Shown here: positions 1 to 8,297 of the stretch, piece by piece
How positions within the stretch are numbered: position 1 is the stretch's first letter
How the letters are laid out: the number at the start of each line of letters is the position of its first letter
Assembly (NCBI GenBank): GCA_038750655.1
Contig: JBCDGZ010000018.1
Coordinates: 4,003-68,002 of the forward strand
DNA from: JBCDGZ01 sp038750655
GTDB taxonomy: Bacteria; Bacteroidota; Bacteroidia; Chitinophagales; Saprospiraceae
Reading direction: 5' to 3'
Length of the DNA: 64,000 nucleotides
Notes under the pieces: generated by a model
Database searches by the model: none
Seen by the model: only the letters and a program-made list of their open reading frames with translations
What the model was told of the DNA's origin: nothing
Translations under genes and position numbers: made by a program

Positions 1-1
1 C

Positions 2-1186
2 GAAGTCCTCTCTACGAACGGTGATACTTTCCTCGGTGGCGATGACTTCGACCGCGTCATTGTCGACTACTGGATTGAAATCAATGACCTCAGCATTGAG
101 TTGCTGAAAACCAATAAAGAACTCAGCCAGGAGCTGCGCCTTCTGGCCGAAAAGGCCAAAAAAGCACTGGGTACCCAGGCGGCCTTCAAAGAAACTATCC
201 ATCAAAGCATCAACTGCCAGATTACTACCGAAACCTTCGCCCAGCTAATCCAACCGCTGGTTGAAAGAACCCTCGCTGCCTGCCGAAATGCCCTCAAAGA
301 TGCCAATCTGAAACCCGAGGACATCCAGCACGTCGTGCTAGTCGGCGGTTCAACGCGGGTACTGAAGGTGCGCCAGGCCGTCACCCAATTTTTCGGTGGC
401 CGCGTCTTCGCCGACCTCGACCCCGACGAAGTAGTCGCACTGGGCGCTGCCATCCAGGCCGATGTTCTGGCGGGCAACCAAAAAGACCTGCTGCTGCTGG
501 ATATTACTCCCCTCTCTTTGGGCATTGAAACGGTCGGAGGGCTGATGGACGTCATCATCGCCCGCAATTCCAAGGTGCCCAGCCGGGTGGGCCGCCAGTA
601 CACCACCTCGGTGGATGGCCAGAAAAACCTCAAAATCGCCGTCTACCAAGGCGAACGCGACCTGGTCGAACACAACCGCAAGCTCGGAGAATTCGTCCTC
701 AAAGGTATTCCTCCGATGCCAGCGGGCCTGCCCAAGATCGAAATTCGCTTCCTCCTTAATGCCGATGGCATCCTCAAGGTCCAGGCTGAGGAGCTGCGCT
801 CCGGCGTCGAGCAGGAAATCGACATCCAACCCTCCTACGGCTTGAGCGAGGAGGAAATGGGCCGTATGCTCCTCGAATCCATCCAAAACGCGGAGCAAGA
901 CATGAAAGTTCGTGCGCTCCTCGAAGCCCGCAACGAGGCCAATAACATCTTGCTCTCCGCCGATAAATTCCTCGTCCAACACAAGGCTATCCTCAGCTCG
1001 GAGGAAATCGCCATGACGACTGAGCTGGCGGGCCAGCTTCGCACTGCCGTCGCTGGCGAGGACAAAGACTTGATCAATAAGCTGATGGAGGACCTGAATG
1101 AATATACCGGGCCGCTGGCGCACCGTGCGATGGATGTGACGATTGCGGATGCAATCAAGGGGAAGAAGGTTGATCCGACGAAGTAG
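2..1186 (+). CDS. hscA: Hsp70-family chaperone HscA, 5' truncated by window edge
   Basis: C-terminal two thirds of an Hsp70; the reading frame is open from base 2, so the gene starts outside the window. Visible Hsp70 marks are the LGGDDFD motif of the ATPase domain, VVLVGGSTR, DITPLSLGIET of the linker/substrate-binding domain and a helical lid. The substrate domain looks more like HscA than DnaK: it has KGIPPMPAG and PSYGL followed by SEEEMGRML, which match the E. coli HscA pattern GIPALPAG / PSYGL. HscA works with HscB to transfer Fe-S clusters from the IscU scaffold. The C-terminus lacks the acidic EEVD-like tail of DnaK. No isc partner gene lies in the visible part. The tail after about residue 250 is the lid helix bundle. 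The assignment as HscA rather than a second DnaK rests on these motifs. Confidence 0.85.
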   Translation, partial: EVLSTNGDTFLGGDDFDRVIVDYWIEINDLSIELLKTNKELSQELRLLAEKAKKALGTQAAFKETIHQSINCQITTETFAQLIQPLVERTLAACRNALKDANLKPEDIQHVVLVGGSTRVLKVRQAVTQFFGGRVFADLDPDEVVALGAAIQADVLAGNQKDLLLLDITPLSLGIETVGGLMDVIIARNSKVPSRVGRQYTTSVDGQKNLKIAVYQGERDLVEHNRKLGEFVLKGIPPMPAGLPKIEIRFLLNADGILKVQAEELRSGVEQEIDIQPSYGLSEEEMGRMLLESIQNAEQDMKVRALLEARNEANNILLSADKFLVQHKAILSSEEIAMTTELAGQLRTAVAGEDKDLINKLMEDLNEYTGPLAHRAMDVTIADAIKGKKVDPTK

Positions 1187-1228
1187 GGGGGCAGCAAAAA
1201 CTCCTTATCTTAGCGCCAAAAACACACC

Positions 1229-2845
1229 ATGAATAAATTGCTCCTCAGTCTTTCTTTCCTGTTATTATTGGCAGCCTGTAGTGGAGATAAATCCGCTTCG
1301 CAGGGCGATGCCCTCCAAGTTTTTCGTTACAATCAACACAATCCGATTACCTCGCTTGATCCTGCTTTTGCGCGCAGTCAGACCAATATTTGGGGGGTGA
1401 ATCATCTGTTTAATGGACTGGTGCAGTTGGATGATGGGCTGAATGTACAGCCTTGTATTGCCAAGCGTTGGACGGTTGCGGAGGATGGGAAGACCTATAC
1501 TTTTGCCTTGCGCGACGATGTGTACTTCCACGATGATGAGGCATTTGCCGGAGGGAAGGGCCGTCGGGTGGTGGCCTCGGATGTGGCGTATAGCTTTGGG
1601 CGGATCATAGATGGGGCTGTAGGCTCGCCGGGGAGTTGGATATTCAAGGGGCGGGTCGCCGCGCAGGCGCCTTTTCAGGCTCCTAATGACTCTACTTTTG
1701 TGCTGCAATTGGCTGCTCCATTTCGCCCGATGCTGAGTATCCTGACCATGCAATACTGCTCAATCGTACCTAAGGAAGCGGTGGATAAATACGGTCGGGA
1801 CTTTCGCAGTCAGCCCGTCGGGACCGGGCCGTTTAAGATGAAGCGTTGGTTGGAGAACCAGGCGCTTTTTTTGGAAAAAAATCTTCGATATTTCGAAACA
1901 GAGAATGGGCAGCCGCTGCCTCACCTAGATGGGGTACGCATCAGTTTTATCAATGATCGAAAGACGGCCTATCTGGAATTGATCAACAACAAGCTGGATT
2001 TGATCTCTGGTTTGGAATCTTCTTATATCAATGAGTTGCTGGATGCGGATGGCAATCTATTGTCCAAGCACCAAAACAGTCTGCAATTCTTGAAGACCAG
2101 CTATTTGAATATGGAGTATTTGGGGATCAATATCAAAACGGTGGAGGGGAGTAGCCCGCTAGCCAATCAGAAAATCCGGCAGGCACTCAACTACGGCTTT
2201 GATCGGCAGGAGATGCTGCGCAGCTTGAGAAATGGGGTAGGGAAGCCCGCTGTTTCCGGTATTACCCCCCGGGGCCTGCCCTCCTTCGATGACAAGAAAG
2301 TCCCCGGCTACACCTTCAACACCGTCGAGGCGGACCGCCTGCTGAAGGAAGCTGGCTTCCCTAGGGGCGAAGGCTTGTCCGAGATCACCCTGCTCACTAC
2401 CAAAGATTACCTCGATCTCTGTACCTACATCACCAAAGAATGGGAAGAGTGGATCGGTATTAAAGTCAATATCGAAATGAGAGAGTCAGCCCTGCTGAGA
2501 GAAATGATGAGTCGAGAGCAAGCCCCTTTTTTCCGGGCTTCCTGGATCGCCGATTATCCCGATGCGGAGAGTTTTCTGACCATGTTTTACAGCAAAAATC
2601 CGGCTCCACCCAATTATACCCGCTACAGCAATCCTAAATTTGACCAACTCTACGAGGCAGCCCTTGCTGAAAATAATGATCAGCGTCGTTACGAATTGTA
2701 CCAACAAATGGATTTACTGCTGATTGAGGATGCTCCGCTTATCTTTATGTTTTATGATGAAACGGCCTTGTTTGCCAACAAAAGCATCAAGGGCTTGAGC
2801 CGCAACGCCATTAATTTGTTGAATTTGAAGCGGGTCAAAAAATAA
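1229..2845 (+). CDS. ABC transporter substrate-binding lipoprotein, family 5 (peptide/oligopeptide type)
   Basis: A 538-residue extracytoplasmic solute-binding protein of the DppA/OppA/NikA family (SBP_bac_5). The N-terminus is a lipoprotein signal with lipobox LLAAC at about residues 13-17, so the mature protein is anchored by lipid. Family marks are ITSLDPAFA near the start, WTVAEDGKTYTFALRDDVYFHD, SQPVGTGPFKMKRW, and the C-terminal segment around YTRYSNPKFDQLYEAA. It would bind peptides or similar ligands for an ABC importer, but no permease or ATPase gene is adjacent, so it may serve a distant transporter or act as a stand-alone sensor. Spacing of 42 nt after hscA permits cotranscription. 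Codon use changes sharply near base 2260, from G/T-ending to C-ending codons. Family assignment is secure; the ligand is unknown. Confidence 0.88.
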   Translation: MNKLLLSLSFLLLLAACSGDKSASQGDALQVFRYNQHNPITSLDPAFARSQTNIWGVNHLFNGLVQLDDGLNVQPCIAKRWTVAEDGKTYTFALRDDVYFHDDEAFAGGKGRRVVASDVAYSFGRIIDGAVGSPGSWIFKGRVAAQAPFQAPNDSTFVLQLAAPFRPMLSILTMQYCSIVPKEAVDKYGRDFRSQPVGTGPFKMKRWLENQALFLEKNLRYFETENGQPLPHLDGVRISFINDRKTAYLELINNKLDLISGLESSYINELLDADGNLLSKHQNSLQFLKTSYLNMEYLGINIKTVEGSSPLANQKIRQALNYGFDRQEMLRSLRNGVGKPAVSGITPRGLPSFDDKKVPGYTFNTVEADRLLKEAGFPRGEGLSEITLLTTKDYLDLCTYITKEWEEWIGIKVNIEMRESALLREMMSREQAPFFRASWIADYPDAESFLTMFYSKNPAPPNYTRYSNPKFDQLYEAALAENNDQRRYELYQQMDLLLIEDAPLIFMFYDETALFANKSIKGLSRNAINLLNLKRVKK

Positions 2846-2866
2846 GGGTGTAGAACACTACCGCTC

Positions 2867-4651
2867 TTAGTTGCTGTAGAATAGCTTCTGATTGGACACT
2901 TGTTGATTATCAATTGACAAACTGACAATGTAAATCCCAGAGGCTAGGTTCTTGGTGGGAAGGATGCTGTTGAGCCTCCCTTTACCCTGAAACCCTAGAT
3001 TAAAGGTTTGTACGTGTTGGCCTAGCAGAGAATACAAGGCTACTTGGACGGTCGCGGCTTCTTGCAGATCGTAGTTCAAGAAGATTTCTTCCCCACGATT
3101 AGGATTAGGATAGATCGCCAGGGAAGGAGAGGCGGAGGGTGGAGTTTGAAATTGTAGTTGAGTTGGAAATTCGTATCCCTCGGTGCTGTAGGCTACTGCG
3201 GGTGTTTTTGTAGAGTTGAGCTGAAGCATCTCGCTCAACTGTCCGCTTGCTAGGGCTTTGAAGCGTAGGGCAAACAGCGTTTCCTCTGCATCGATGGCTA
3301 AGCCCGTCAGGGCGTTCCAGCTCAAGGTCAACCAGCCTTCGGCCCCTTTATCGGTATAAAAATGCTCCTCCCGCAAATCCAGCGAAGGATGGCGCAGTTC
3401 CAATGGCAAATCCACAAATTCTAATATGTTCGGATCAAACTGCACGGTGGATTGCAGCGCAATAATGTCCTCAAAATCCCCTGCTTTAATTTCGACTACA
3501 TATTCCTCACCCGGTAGCAGGCGCTGATCCTTAGCGTACAAATCGAGGCGCTGATCCGCCCGGGCTTGCCCGCCCGCAAGAGCCAGCACATCCGCACTAT
3601 TATTCAAGTCACCAACCTTCAAGCCTCTAAAATCCTGCCCCGCCAAGTCTTGATCAAGCGAACTGACCGTAATCGACTCCGGAAAATTGGCGTTAAAAGG
3701 ATTGACCGGATTGGTAAAAACATGATCACTAGGAATGAATCGCCAGGAGGTATTCTGCCCAAAAACGGAATCAATCTGTAATACCAGTCGCCGCAGCAGC
3801 ACCACGTCAAAGGTCGTCACCGAATTGGAACGATTGATGTCGGCCGCAATGATTTTATAAGGTGAATCCAGGGTATCGATCTGAAGAATATGTCGCTGGG
3901 CTAGTACAATATCGAAAGTGGTCACCCCATTGCGGTGGTTGTTATTCTTCGTTGGCTCCAAAACTGCGCTGGTGCCTTCGGCAATCTCCGTAAACTCAAA
4001 ATCTCCCGTCCCATCGGTAATAAAAGGCGTCGCCGCATCATTAAAAACCAAGCGGACACCACTGATGGCATTCCCACCATTCCGCCGGACATTTCCACTC
4101 ACCGAATAATCAACAATCTGCCCCGGCCGCTGCGCTCCCGTCGCCGCAATTGCCACATCCAGGGCATCAATGTTGCCCTGTACCCCACCGCCCGAAACAT
4201 CGTAATTAACCGTTCCATCCGGTGAGATGACAATAAAGGTTGGCGTCCCAAAAAATGGCCCATAGGTGCCACCGAGATAGGGCTGTAAAGCTATTAGTGC
4301 TCCACCGTCCTGCCCTACACCGGGAAAACTCAAGCCCTGTGTCTGCTTGTACTGCGCTACATCCGCATTGCTGTCTCCCCCCATACTACTCAGCGCAATA
4401 AACTCCACATCTCCACTACCGGCTCCCCAATCCTGGTAAAGCTCCTCCAAAAACGGCGCATGTACCCTGCAGGGTGGACAGGCGACAAAGAAAATCTCAA
4501 TCATCACCGTCTTCCCTTGGTTGAGGTAATCAGCATAAAGCGAGTGGCTGGTGCCATCAGAAGCGGTTACAGTAAAGTCGGGAGCAGGTTGGGCAAACGT
4601 GGCTAGGGATAGCCATAGGGAGGCTACGAGTGCAATAATGGGCCGTTTCAT
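2867..4651 (-). CDS. Secreted thioredoxin-fold protein with dockerin-like and cohesin-like modules and T9SS sorting domain
   Basis: A 594-residue secreted protein. Residues 1-21 form a signal peptide. Residues ~22-170 form a TlpA/redoxin-like thioredoxin fold with a CPPC active site (C58, C61). Then comes a carboxypeptidase-regulatory-like stretch (~183-230) and a two-part dockerin-type-I-like module (~232-295) with paired NGVTTFDIVL and NSVTTFDVVLLRRLVLQ segments resembling calcium-binding repeats. A cohesin/CBM-like beta domain follows (~385-490, core DIIALQSTVQFDPNILEF). The final ~75 residues are a type IX secretion C-terminal domain with YPNPNRGE and LASGIYIVSL motifs. The protein is probably exported and attached to the cell surface by T9SS. 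The middle module recurs in the gene at 9051-12632. It converges with the upstream lipoprotein gene with a 21-nt gap. A disulfide-exchange role is inferred from CPPC only. Confidence 0.87.
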   Translation of the reverse strand: MKRPIIALVASLWLSLATFAQPAPDFTVTASDGTSHSLYADYLNQGKTVMIEIFFVACPPCRVHAPFLEELYQDWGAGSGDVEFIALSSMGGDSNADVAQYKQTQGLSFPGVGQDGGALIALQPYLGGTYGPFFGTPTFIVISPDGTVNYDVSGGGVQGNIDALDVAIAATGAQRPGQIVDYSVSGNVRRNGGNAISGVRLVFNDAATPFITDGTGDFEFTEIAEGTSAVLEPTKNNNHRNGVTTFDIVLAQRHILQIDTLDSPYKIIAADINRSNSVTTFDVVLLRRLVLQIDSVFGQNTSWRFIPSDHVFTNPVNPFNANFPESITVSSLDQDLAGQDFRGLKVGDLNNSADVLALAGGQARADQRLDLYAKDQRLLPGEEYVVEIKAGDFEDIIALQSTVQFDPNILEFVDLPLELRHPSLDLREEHFYTDKGAEGWLTLSWNALTGLAIDAEETLFALRFKALASGQLSEMLQLNSTKTPAVAYSTEGYEFPTQLQFQTPPSASPSLAIYPNPNRGEEIFLNYDLQEAATVQVALYSLLGQHVQTFNLGFQGKGRLNSILPTKNLASGIYIVSLSIDNQQVSNQKLFYSN

Positions 4652-5029
4652 GGGTTTTCTGTTTGTTGTTTTGGCTAAAATCTTCTACAATTTAGCAAAG
4701 TACGGCCATAATGTCCAGTATTTTGGGCTTATCTTTGGGCCTTCGGCGGCTTGCAGACCTTTTGGCAGCGAGGGGGGGAACGGTGGGATGTGGCATAGCC
4801 ATCCCTTCGGGGCCTTTGGCATTTTGGTTGACGGTCGACGGTGGACGGCCAGACGTTGTAGTTTGTAGCGTTGCGCGAATAGTACGCAGCTCCGCACTTT
4901 TCTACCTGCGTCTCACCACCCGTCGGCAGGCGTTCGTTCGAAGGTAACCGTCCACCGTCCACCGTCCACCCCAAGCACCAAAGGTGCCACCCGTCAACCA
5001 AAGCGCCAACGGTGCGTTAACTATACACA
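4652..5029. other. 378-bp intergenic region with CGTCCAC repeats and no convincing gene
   Basis: This gap separates divergent genes (the leftward secreted thioredoxin protein and rightward lipB), so it should contain both promoters. Short frames of 60-105 codons exist on both strands, but they are made of low-complexity or repeat sequence and resemble no protein I recognise. The right half holds three tandem CGTCCAC heptamers and inverted copies of the same element, described separately. The AT-rich stretch at about 4675-4725 lies just upstream of the leftward gene and is the likeliest place for its promoter. Confidence 0.6.
4824..4998. repeat. Inverted repeat pair built on GGTGGACGG / CCGTCCACC with tandem CGTCCAC heptamers
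   Basis: The left arm at 4824-4848 reads TTGGTTGACGGTCGACGG followed by TGGACGG. The right side holds three exact tandem CGTCCAC heptamers at 4949-4969 and then a CGTCAACCAA at 4992-5001, which is the complement of the TTGGTTGACG that begins the left arm. The two sides can therefore pair as an imperfect stem around a loop of about 100 bases. The unit looks like a small dispersed or MITE-like repeat rather than a terminator, because no T tract follows it. Coordinates of the arms are read directly; the mobility idea is inference. Confidence 0.55.
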
Positions 5030-5752
5030 ATGAAGCAAAAAGTAAATTTCAAAGATCTCGGCAATATGCCCTACCAAGAAGCCTGGAACTTGCAGACCGA
5101 GCTGCAACAGGCCTCGATTGCCCACAAGCTAGCCCTGCGGAAGCTGGAGGAAGCGGCGCGGGCCGAGCAACAGCGCAAGCACCACCTGCTATTTTGTGAG
5201 CATCCTCATGTCTATACCCTGGGCAAAAGTGGCTCAGCAGATCATTTGCTGCTCAATGAATTGGGGTTGAAGGAAAAGGGGGTGACCTTTTTCAAAATCA
5301 ACCGGGGCGGGGATATTACCTACCACGGGCCGGGGCAAATCGTCGGGTATCCGATTTTTGATTTGGATGGCTTTTTTACTGACGTTCATAAGTATGTGCG
5401 CTTTATTGAGGAGGCGGTCATTCGGACTTTGGGGGATTATGGCTTAGCCGGGAAACGGATCAAGGGCTTCACTGGGGTGTGGTTGGAGGCGTCGGAGGGG
5501 CAGCCCAAGCGGAAGATTTGTGCCATCGGGGTGCACCTGAGCCGCTGGGTGAGCATGCATGGTTTTGCTTTTAACATCAACACTGATCTTAAATATTTTG
5601 ACTACATAGTTCCTTGTGGAATAACCGATAAGGACAAGGTGGTTACTTCACTGGAACGAGAATTGGGCACAACTATTGATCTGGAAGAAGTGAAACAGAG
5701 GCTTAAAGGACATTTTGCCGAGCTTTTTGATTTTGAACTCCAAACTTCCTAA
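5030..5752 (+). CDS. lipB: Octanoyltransferase LipB
   Basis: A 240-residue lipoyl(octanoyl) transferase. It moves the octanoyl group from octanoyl-acyl carrier protein to a lysine of lipoate-dependent enzyme domains, the first step of endogenous lipoate synthesis, in the cytoplasm. The family signature RGGDITYHGPGQ is at residues 92-103. The catalytic lysine sits in RKICAIG (K162) and the catalytic cysteine in YIVPCGI (C196). Length and motif order match the family. The start is the ATG at 5030; the upstream region is the repeat-containing gap. LipA is not in the window. Codon use in the middle of the gene (about 5240-5540) is strongly G-rich compared with either end. Confidence 0.96.
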   Translation: MKQKVNFKDLGNMPYQEAWNLQTELQQASIAHKLALRKLEEAARAEQQRKHHLLFCEHPHVYTLGKSGSADHLLLNELGLKEKGVTFFKINRGGDITYHGPGQIVGYPIFDLDGFFTDVHKYVRFIEEAVIRTLGDYGLAGKRIKGFTGVWLEASEGQPKRKICAIGVHLSRWVSMHGFAFNINTDLKYFDYIVPCGITDKDKVVTSLERELGTTIDLEEVKQRLKGHFAELFDFELQTS

Positions 5753-5757
5753 ATTTG
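5750..5757 (+). promoter_or_regulatory. Candidate -7 promoter element TAAATTTG
   Basis: Matches the Bacteroidota -7 consensus TAnnTTTG and overlaps the lipB stop codon. It sits 49 nt before the ATG at 5807, a plausible distance. No clear -33 TTTG was seen at 19-21 nt upstream, so the match is to one half of the promoter only. Confidence 0.4.
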
Positions 5758-5806
5758 CGGCGCATCCAATAAGCCTGAGCAACCTATTCTCAAAGTCGTT
5801 GTTAAG

Positions 5807-6202
5807 ATGAAAAAAGATATTCCTGAATATAAAGTTGAAGACTTGGCCATCGCCATTGTTCCCAGTGAGGACGAAGAGATGTGGGAATCCTATATCATTA
5901 ACCTCAAAGATGAACCCATCAGCAGCGTGTTGATCAACTCGAAGGGCTACGGAGAAGTAGAGGGAGAACAGATCAAAACGACCACCTTGCGCCACTTCTT
6001 TGAGCAAATTGGTCCCCTGCAAATCCACAAGATAGAACCGGTGCCGATCAATCTTTTCAAGCTAACCAATGAGTACTGGGTCAGCTTCCAATATGGAGGC
6101 TACATGTACGATAAGAAGTACGTTTTTGTCAAAGGCAGCATCGATGAGCTGCACTTTACTCCCATCCCTTTCCTCGACAAACGGGGGGTGATGATCCGTT
6201 AA
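5807..6202 (+). CDS. Conserved hypothetical protein (131 aa)
   Basis: A small soluble protein with no signal peptide and no membrane segment. The sequence is an alternating pattern of beta strands and aromatic residues, for example EYWVSFQYGGYMYDKKYVFVKGS, ending in PIPFLDKRGVMIR. I recognise the type as a conserved protein found in Saprospiria and other Bacteroidota without an assigned function, but I cannot name the family. It lies 54 nt downstream of lipB with a candidate promoter of its own at 5750. The start codon ATG at 5807 gives MKKDIPEYKVEDLAIAI. Coding is supported by ordinary codon use and by length; function is unknown. Confidence 0.7.
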   Translation: MKKDIPEYKVEDLAIAIVPSEDEEMWESYIINLKDEPISSVLINSKGYGEVEGEQIKTTTLRHFFEQIGPLQIHKIEPVPINLFKLTNEYWVSFQYGGYMYDKKYVFVKGSIDELHFTPIPFLDKRGVMIR

Positions 6203-6328
6203 AATCCAAGCCCATCCTGTCGAAATTAAGCTGAAAGGCATAATTTTTGCCGCATTTCGAGCAGAACAACCAAAACTGCGATGAACGAGATTCGAGTCGC
6301 AATTTGAACTAACTAATGCCTATTTGAC

Positions 6329-6988
6329 ATGAAGGATTTAAGGACGAGTGATCTTAGACTACTCTGTAGTATTTTTGGCGAAGCAGGTTCTACTATCTGC
6401 ATTTTTGATCCCAATAACTATATCCCCGCCCACGAAACCGGAGAAATGCTCTATTTCGACCGCCTGGAAGAAATGCGGAAAGATTTACTGAAAAGAATGG
6501 AGGAAAAACTGGTTTTGTTTAACCTTTCTAATAATGAACTACTGGACATTTACTGTAAGGAAAATGTGCTCAGTATCCTCAAATTCCACGAGCGCAGCAG
6601 TGCTGTTTTCAATCCTTTTGCTACTTATTATTACCTCACCGACGAGGAAGGCCGCATCAACTGTATCCAATCGCCCGGCGCAAGTAAGATTTCGTTGAGT
6701 TTGAAAAAAGAGGCAGGACTCAGTGCTCGTATCCAGCGCTCTGTGGCCCAGCAGGGCTTTCGAATGGGCCTGCAACGCTTTTTGGCCAATGGCAGCTTCA
6801 CTTTTTACCATAAAGGCCAGAACCCCGTAGAGCGCACGATCAAGCAGGAATACGATGGCTTTACAATCAATATCAACTGGCAAGACGGCCGTACCAATGT
6901 CTGCCTAAAGGCTTATCACAATGGCAATATTTGCCAAACCGTTGAAGGACAGTTAAAGGAATTCGTCGGACGGCTCCTGACGCAGTAG
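6329..6988 (+). CDS. Hypothetical protein (219 aa)
   Basis: Unrecognised cytoplasmic protein. There is no signal peptide and no transmembrane segment. The N-terminal half is mixed alpha/beta with a charged helix around LEEMRKDLLKRMEEKL (about residues 46-62). The C-terminal half has beta-rich sequence (FTFYHKGQNPVERTIKQ, then FTININWQDGRTNVCLKAY). Its last 36 bases overlap the end of the opposite-strand gene at 6953-7582, so the two transcripts converge and overlap. A 126-bp gap precedes it. I see no motif that would assign enzymatic function. Confidence 0.6.
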   Translation: MKDLRTSDLRLLCSIFGEAGSTICIFDPNNYIPAHETGEMLYFDRLEEMRKDLLKRMEEKLVLFNLSNNELLDIYCKENVLSILKFHERSSAVFNPFATYYYLTDEEGRINCIQSPGASKISLSLKKEAGLSARIQRSVAQQGFRMGLQRFLANGSFTFYHKGQNPVERTIKQEYDGFTININWQDGRTNVCLKAYHNGNICQTVEGQLKEFVGRLLTQ

Positions 6989-7582
6989 ATCAAACAAGTA
7001 CATTCCCTTATTGTAAAAATCGATGATTGCCTTAGGCGATAGCAGCCTATTGTGGGCATAAAAGATGAGGAAGTAGTTGATGCCTTCCAGTGACCAGTCT
7101 TTTTCGACCGTGAAGAAGTTGAGCATATCGTTGGTCATGACGTAACGGACCATTTCTTCATCTTCTCCTTGCAAAAGGTACTGCTTGGAAAATTCGGGAA
7201 ATTCTGCAAAATCAATATCCTGCTTCCAACCTAGATAATTGCCTATTCGGTGAAAAAAATGTTCAGGCTTCATTAAAAATTGAGGTAATCCCAGTTGCTT
7301 GGATTGCAGGAAGAATACCGTTTGGCGCAACACCCTGGTGTTATTTCCGCCACCAATAACGTACTTATAGTCAAACAGATGGAGTTTGGATTGGTGCCAT
7401 TCATCTTTTTGGTGTAGGATATTGTAGATTTTCTTGCTGTGCCCTCTACGGAATAAGGCAAAATCGCGCAATAGGGCAATCAAACCGTATTCGTCGGATG
7501 CTGTGAAGTTGAGGTCCAGCTCGTAGGCGACCTTTTTTAAGTTACTAATTCGTTCTCTTTTGCGATCCGAAAAAATTGACAT
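6953..7582 (-). CDS. Conserved uncharacterised protein (209 aa)
   Basis: Leftward gene for a soluble protein with a basic N-terminal helix (SDRKRERISNLKKVAYELDL). A distinctive middle and C-terminal block contains QFLMKPEHFFHRIG, DIDFAEFPEFSKQYLLQGEDEE and WSLEGINYFLIFY. This block is conserved in my recollection among uncharacterised proteins of Bacteroidota, cyanobacteria and planctomycetes, where it is often preceded by membrane helices that are absent here. Its 3' end overlaps the convergent gene at 6329-6988 by 36 nt. The start ATG at 7582 lies 79 bp from the divergent thioesterase gene. The function is unknown. Confidence 0.7.
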   Translation of the reverse strand: MSIFSDRKRERISNLKKVAYELDLNFTASDEYGLIALLRDFALFRRGHSKKIYNILHQKDEWHQSKLHLFDYKYVIGGGNNTRVLRQTVFFLQSKQLGLPQFLMKPEHFFHRIGNYLGWKQDIDFAEFPEFSKQYLLQGEDEEMVRYVMTNDMLNFFTVEKDWSLEGINYFLIFYAHNRLLSPKAIIDFYNKGMYLFDLLRQEPSDEFL

Positions 7583-7631
7583 AAGGTGTTAAAATTCTTG
7601 CTCAAGCAGGGCAGAAGTGCAGCAATAACCC

Positions 7632-7639
7632 TAAATTTG
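7632..7639 (+). promoter_or_regulatory. Candidate -7 promoter element TAAATTTG
   Basis: Matches TAnnTTTG and ends 22 nt before the ATG of the thioesterase gene at 7662, in the short divergent gap. Only the -7 half is convincing. Confidence 0.45.
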
Positions 7640-7661
7640 CGCTTCAAAATTAATACAAAAT

Positions 7662-8192
7662 ATGGCAAAGCAACTAGAGGCTAAAAAGGTCAGCGAATCC
7701 GCAACGGTGATGACTGAAATGATCATGCCTAATGATACTAATCCCCTAGGGAATTTAATGGGAGGCAATCTGATGCGCTGGATGGATATTGTGGCCGGTA
7801 TTTGTGCTGGTAGGCACTGTGAGGCTTACGTTGTCACCGCCTCTGTGGACCATGTTTCTTTCCAAAAACCCATTCATGTCGGTGATGTCATTACCTTGGA
7901 GGCTACGGTCACCCGAGCGTTTAACACCTCCCTTGAGGTTTACGTAGAAGTCTTTGCCGCAGATGTTAAAGGTAAGAATAATCGCCGGAGTAACCATGCT
8001 TACTTTACTTTTGTTGCGCTGGACGATAAGAAGCAAAAACCGAAGGTCGTCCCACCGCTATTGCCTTTGACCCGCGAGCAGCAGCAGCTCTACGATGGAG
8101 CGGCCCGCCGCCGCGAGCTGCGCCTGGTCCTCTCCGGGCGGCTTAAACCTGAACAGGCCGCCGCGATCAAAAACTTGTTCGCCGAGGGCTAA
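7662..8192 (+). CDS. Acyl-CoA thioesterase, hotdog fold (YciA/BFIT-like)
   Basis: A 176-residue acyl-CoA hydrolase that would cleave acyl-CoA thioesters to free acid and CoA in the cytoplasm. The hotdog domain occupies residues ~15-130. It has the typical TEMIMPNDTNPLGNLMGGNLMRWMD stretch of the YciA/ACOT7 family (read in pieces as MPNDTNPLGN and GGNLMRWMDI), with the catalytic Asp of RWMD and then YVVTASVDHVSFQKPIHVGD. The C-terminal extension (REQQQLYDGAARRRELR) is commonly seen in these thioesterases. It stands alone, transcribed divergently from the preceding gene. Substrate chain length cannot be read from the sequence. Confidence 0.9.
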   Translation: MAKQLEAKKVSESATVMTEMIMPNDTNPLGNLMGGNLMRWMDIVAGICAGRHCEAYVVTASVDHVSFQKPIHVGDVITLEATVTRAFNTSLEVYVEVFAADVKGKNNRRSNHAYFTFVALDDKKQKPKVVPPLLPLTREQQQLYDGAARRRELRLVLSGRLKPEQAAAIKNLFAEG

Positions 8193-8297
8193 GCGGAGGG
8201 GGTGTTCGTATTAAATTTGAGGACATCTATCTATTTTGCAGGCCCTAACTGTGGATTTTAGCTATCTTAAGAACTACAAAGCAGATGCAATAAGCTT

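Noticed and set aside
350..1123. A 257-codon minus-strand frame opposite hscA
   Set aside because: It is a shadow of the Hsp70 gene, which has unmistakable family motifs on the plus strand; the antisense product resembles nothing.
4551..5001. Short frames on both strands in the lipB upstream gap
   Set aside because: They consist mainly of the CGTCCAC repeat and start of the neighbouring gene on the wrong strand; they are unlikely to be genes.
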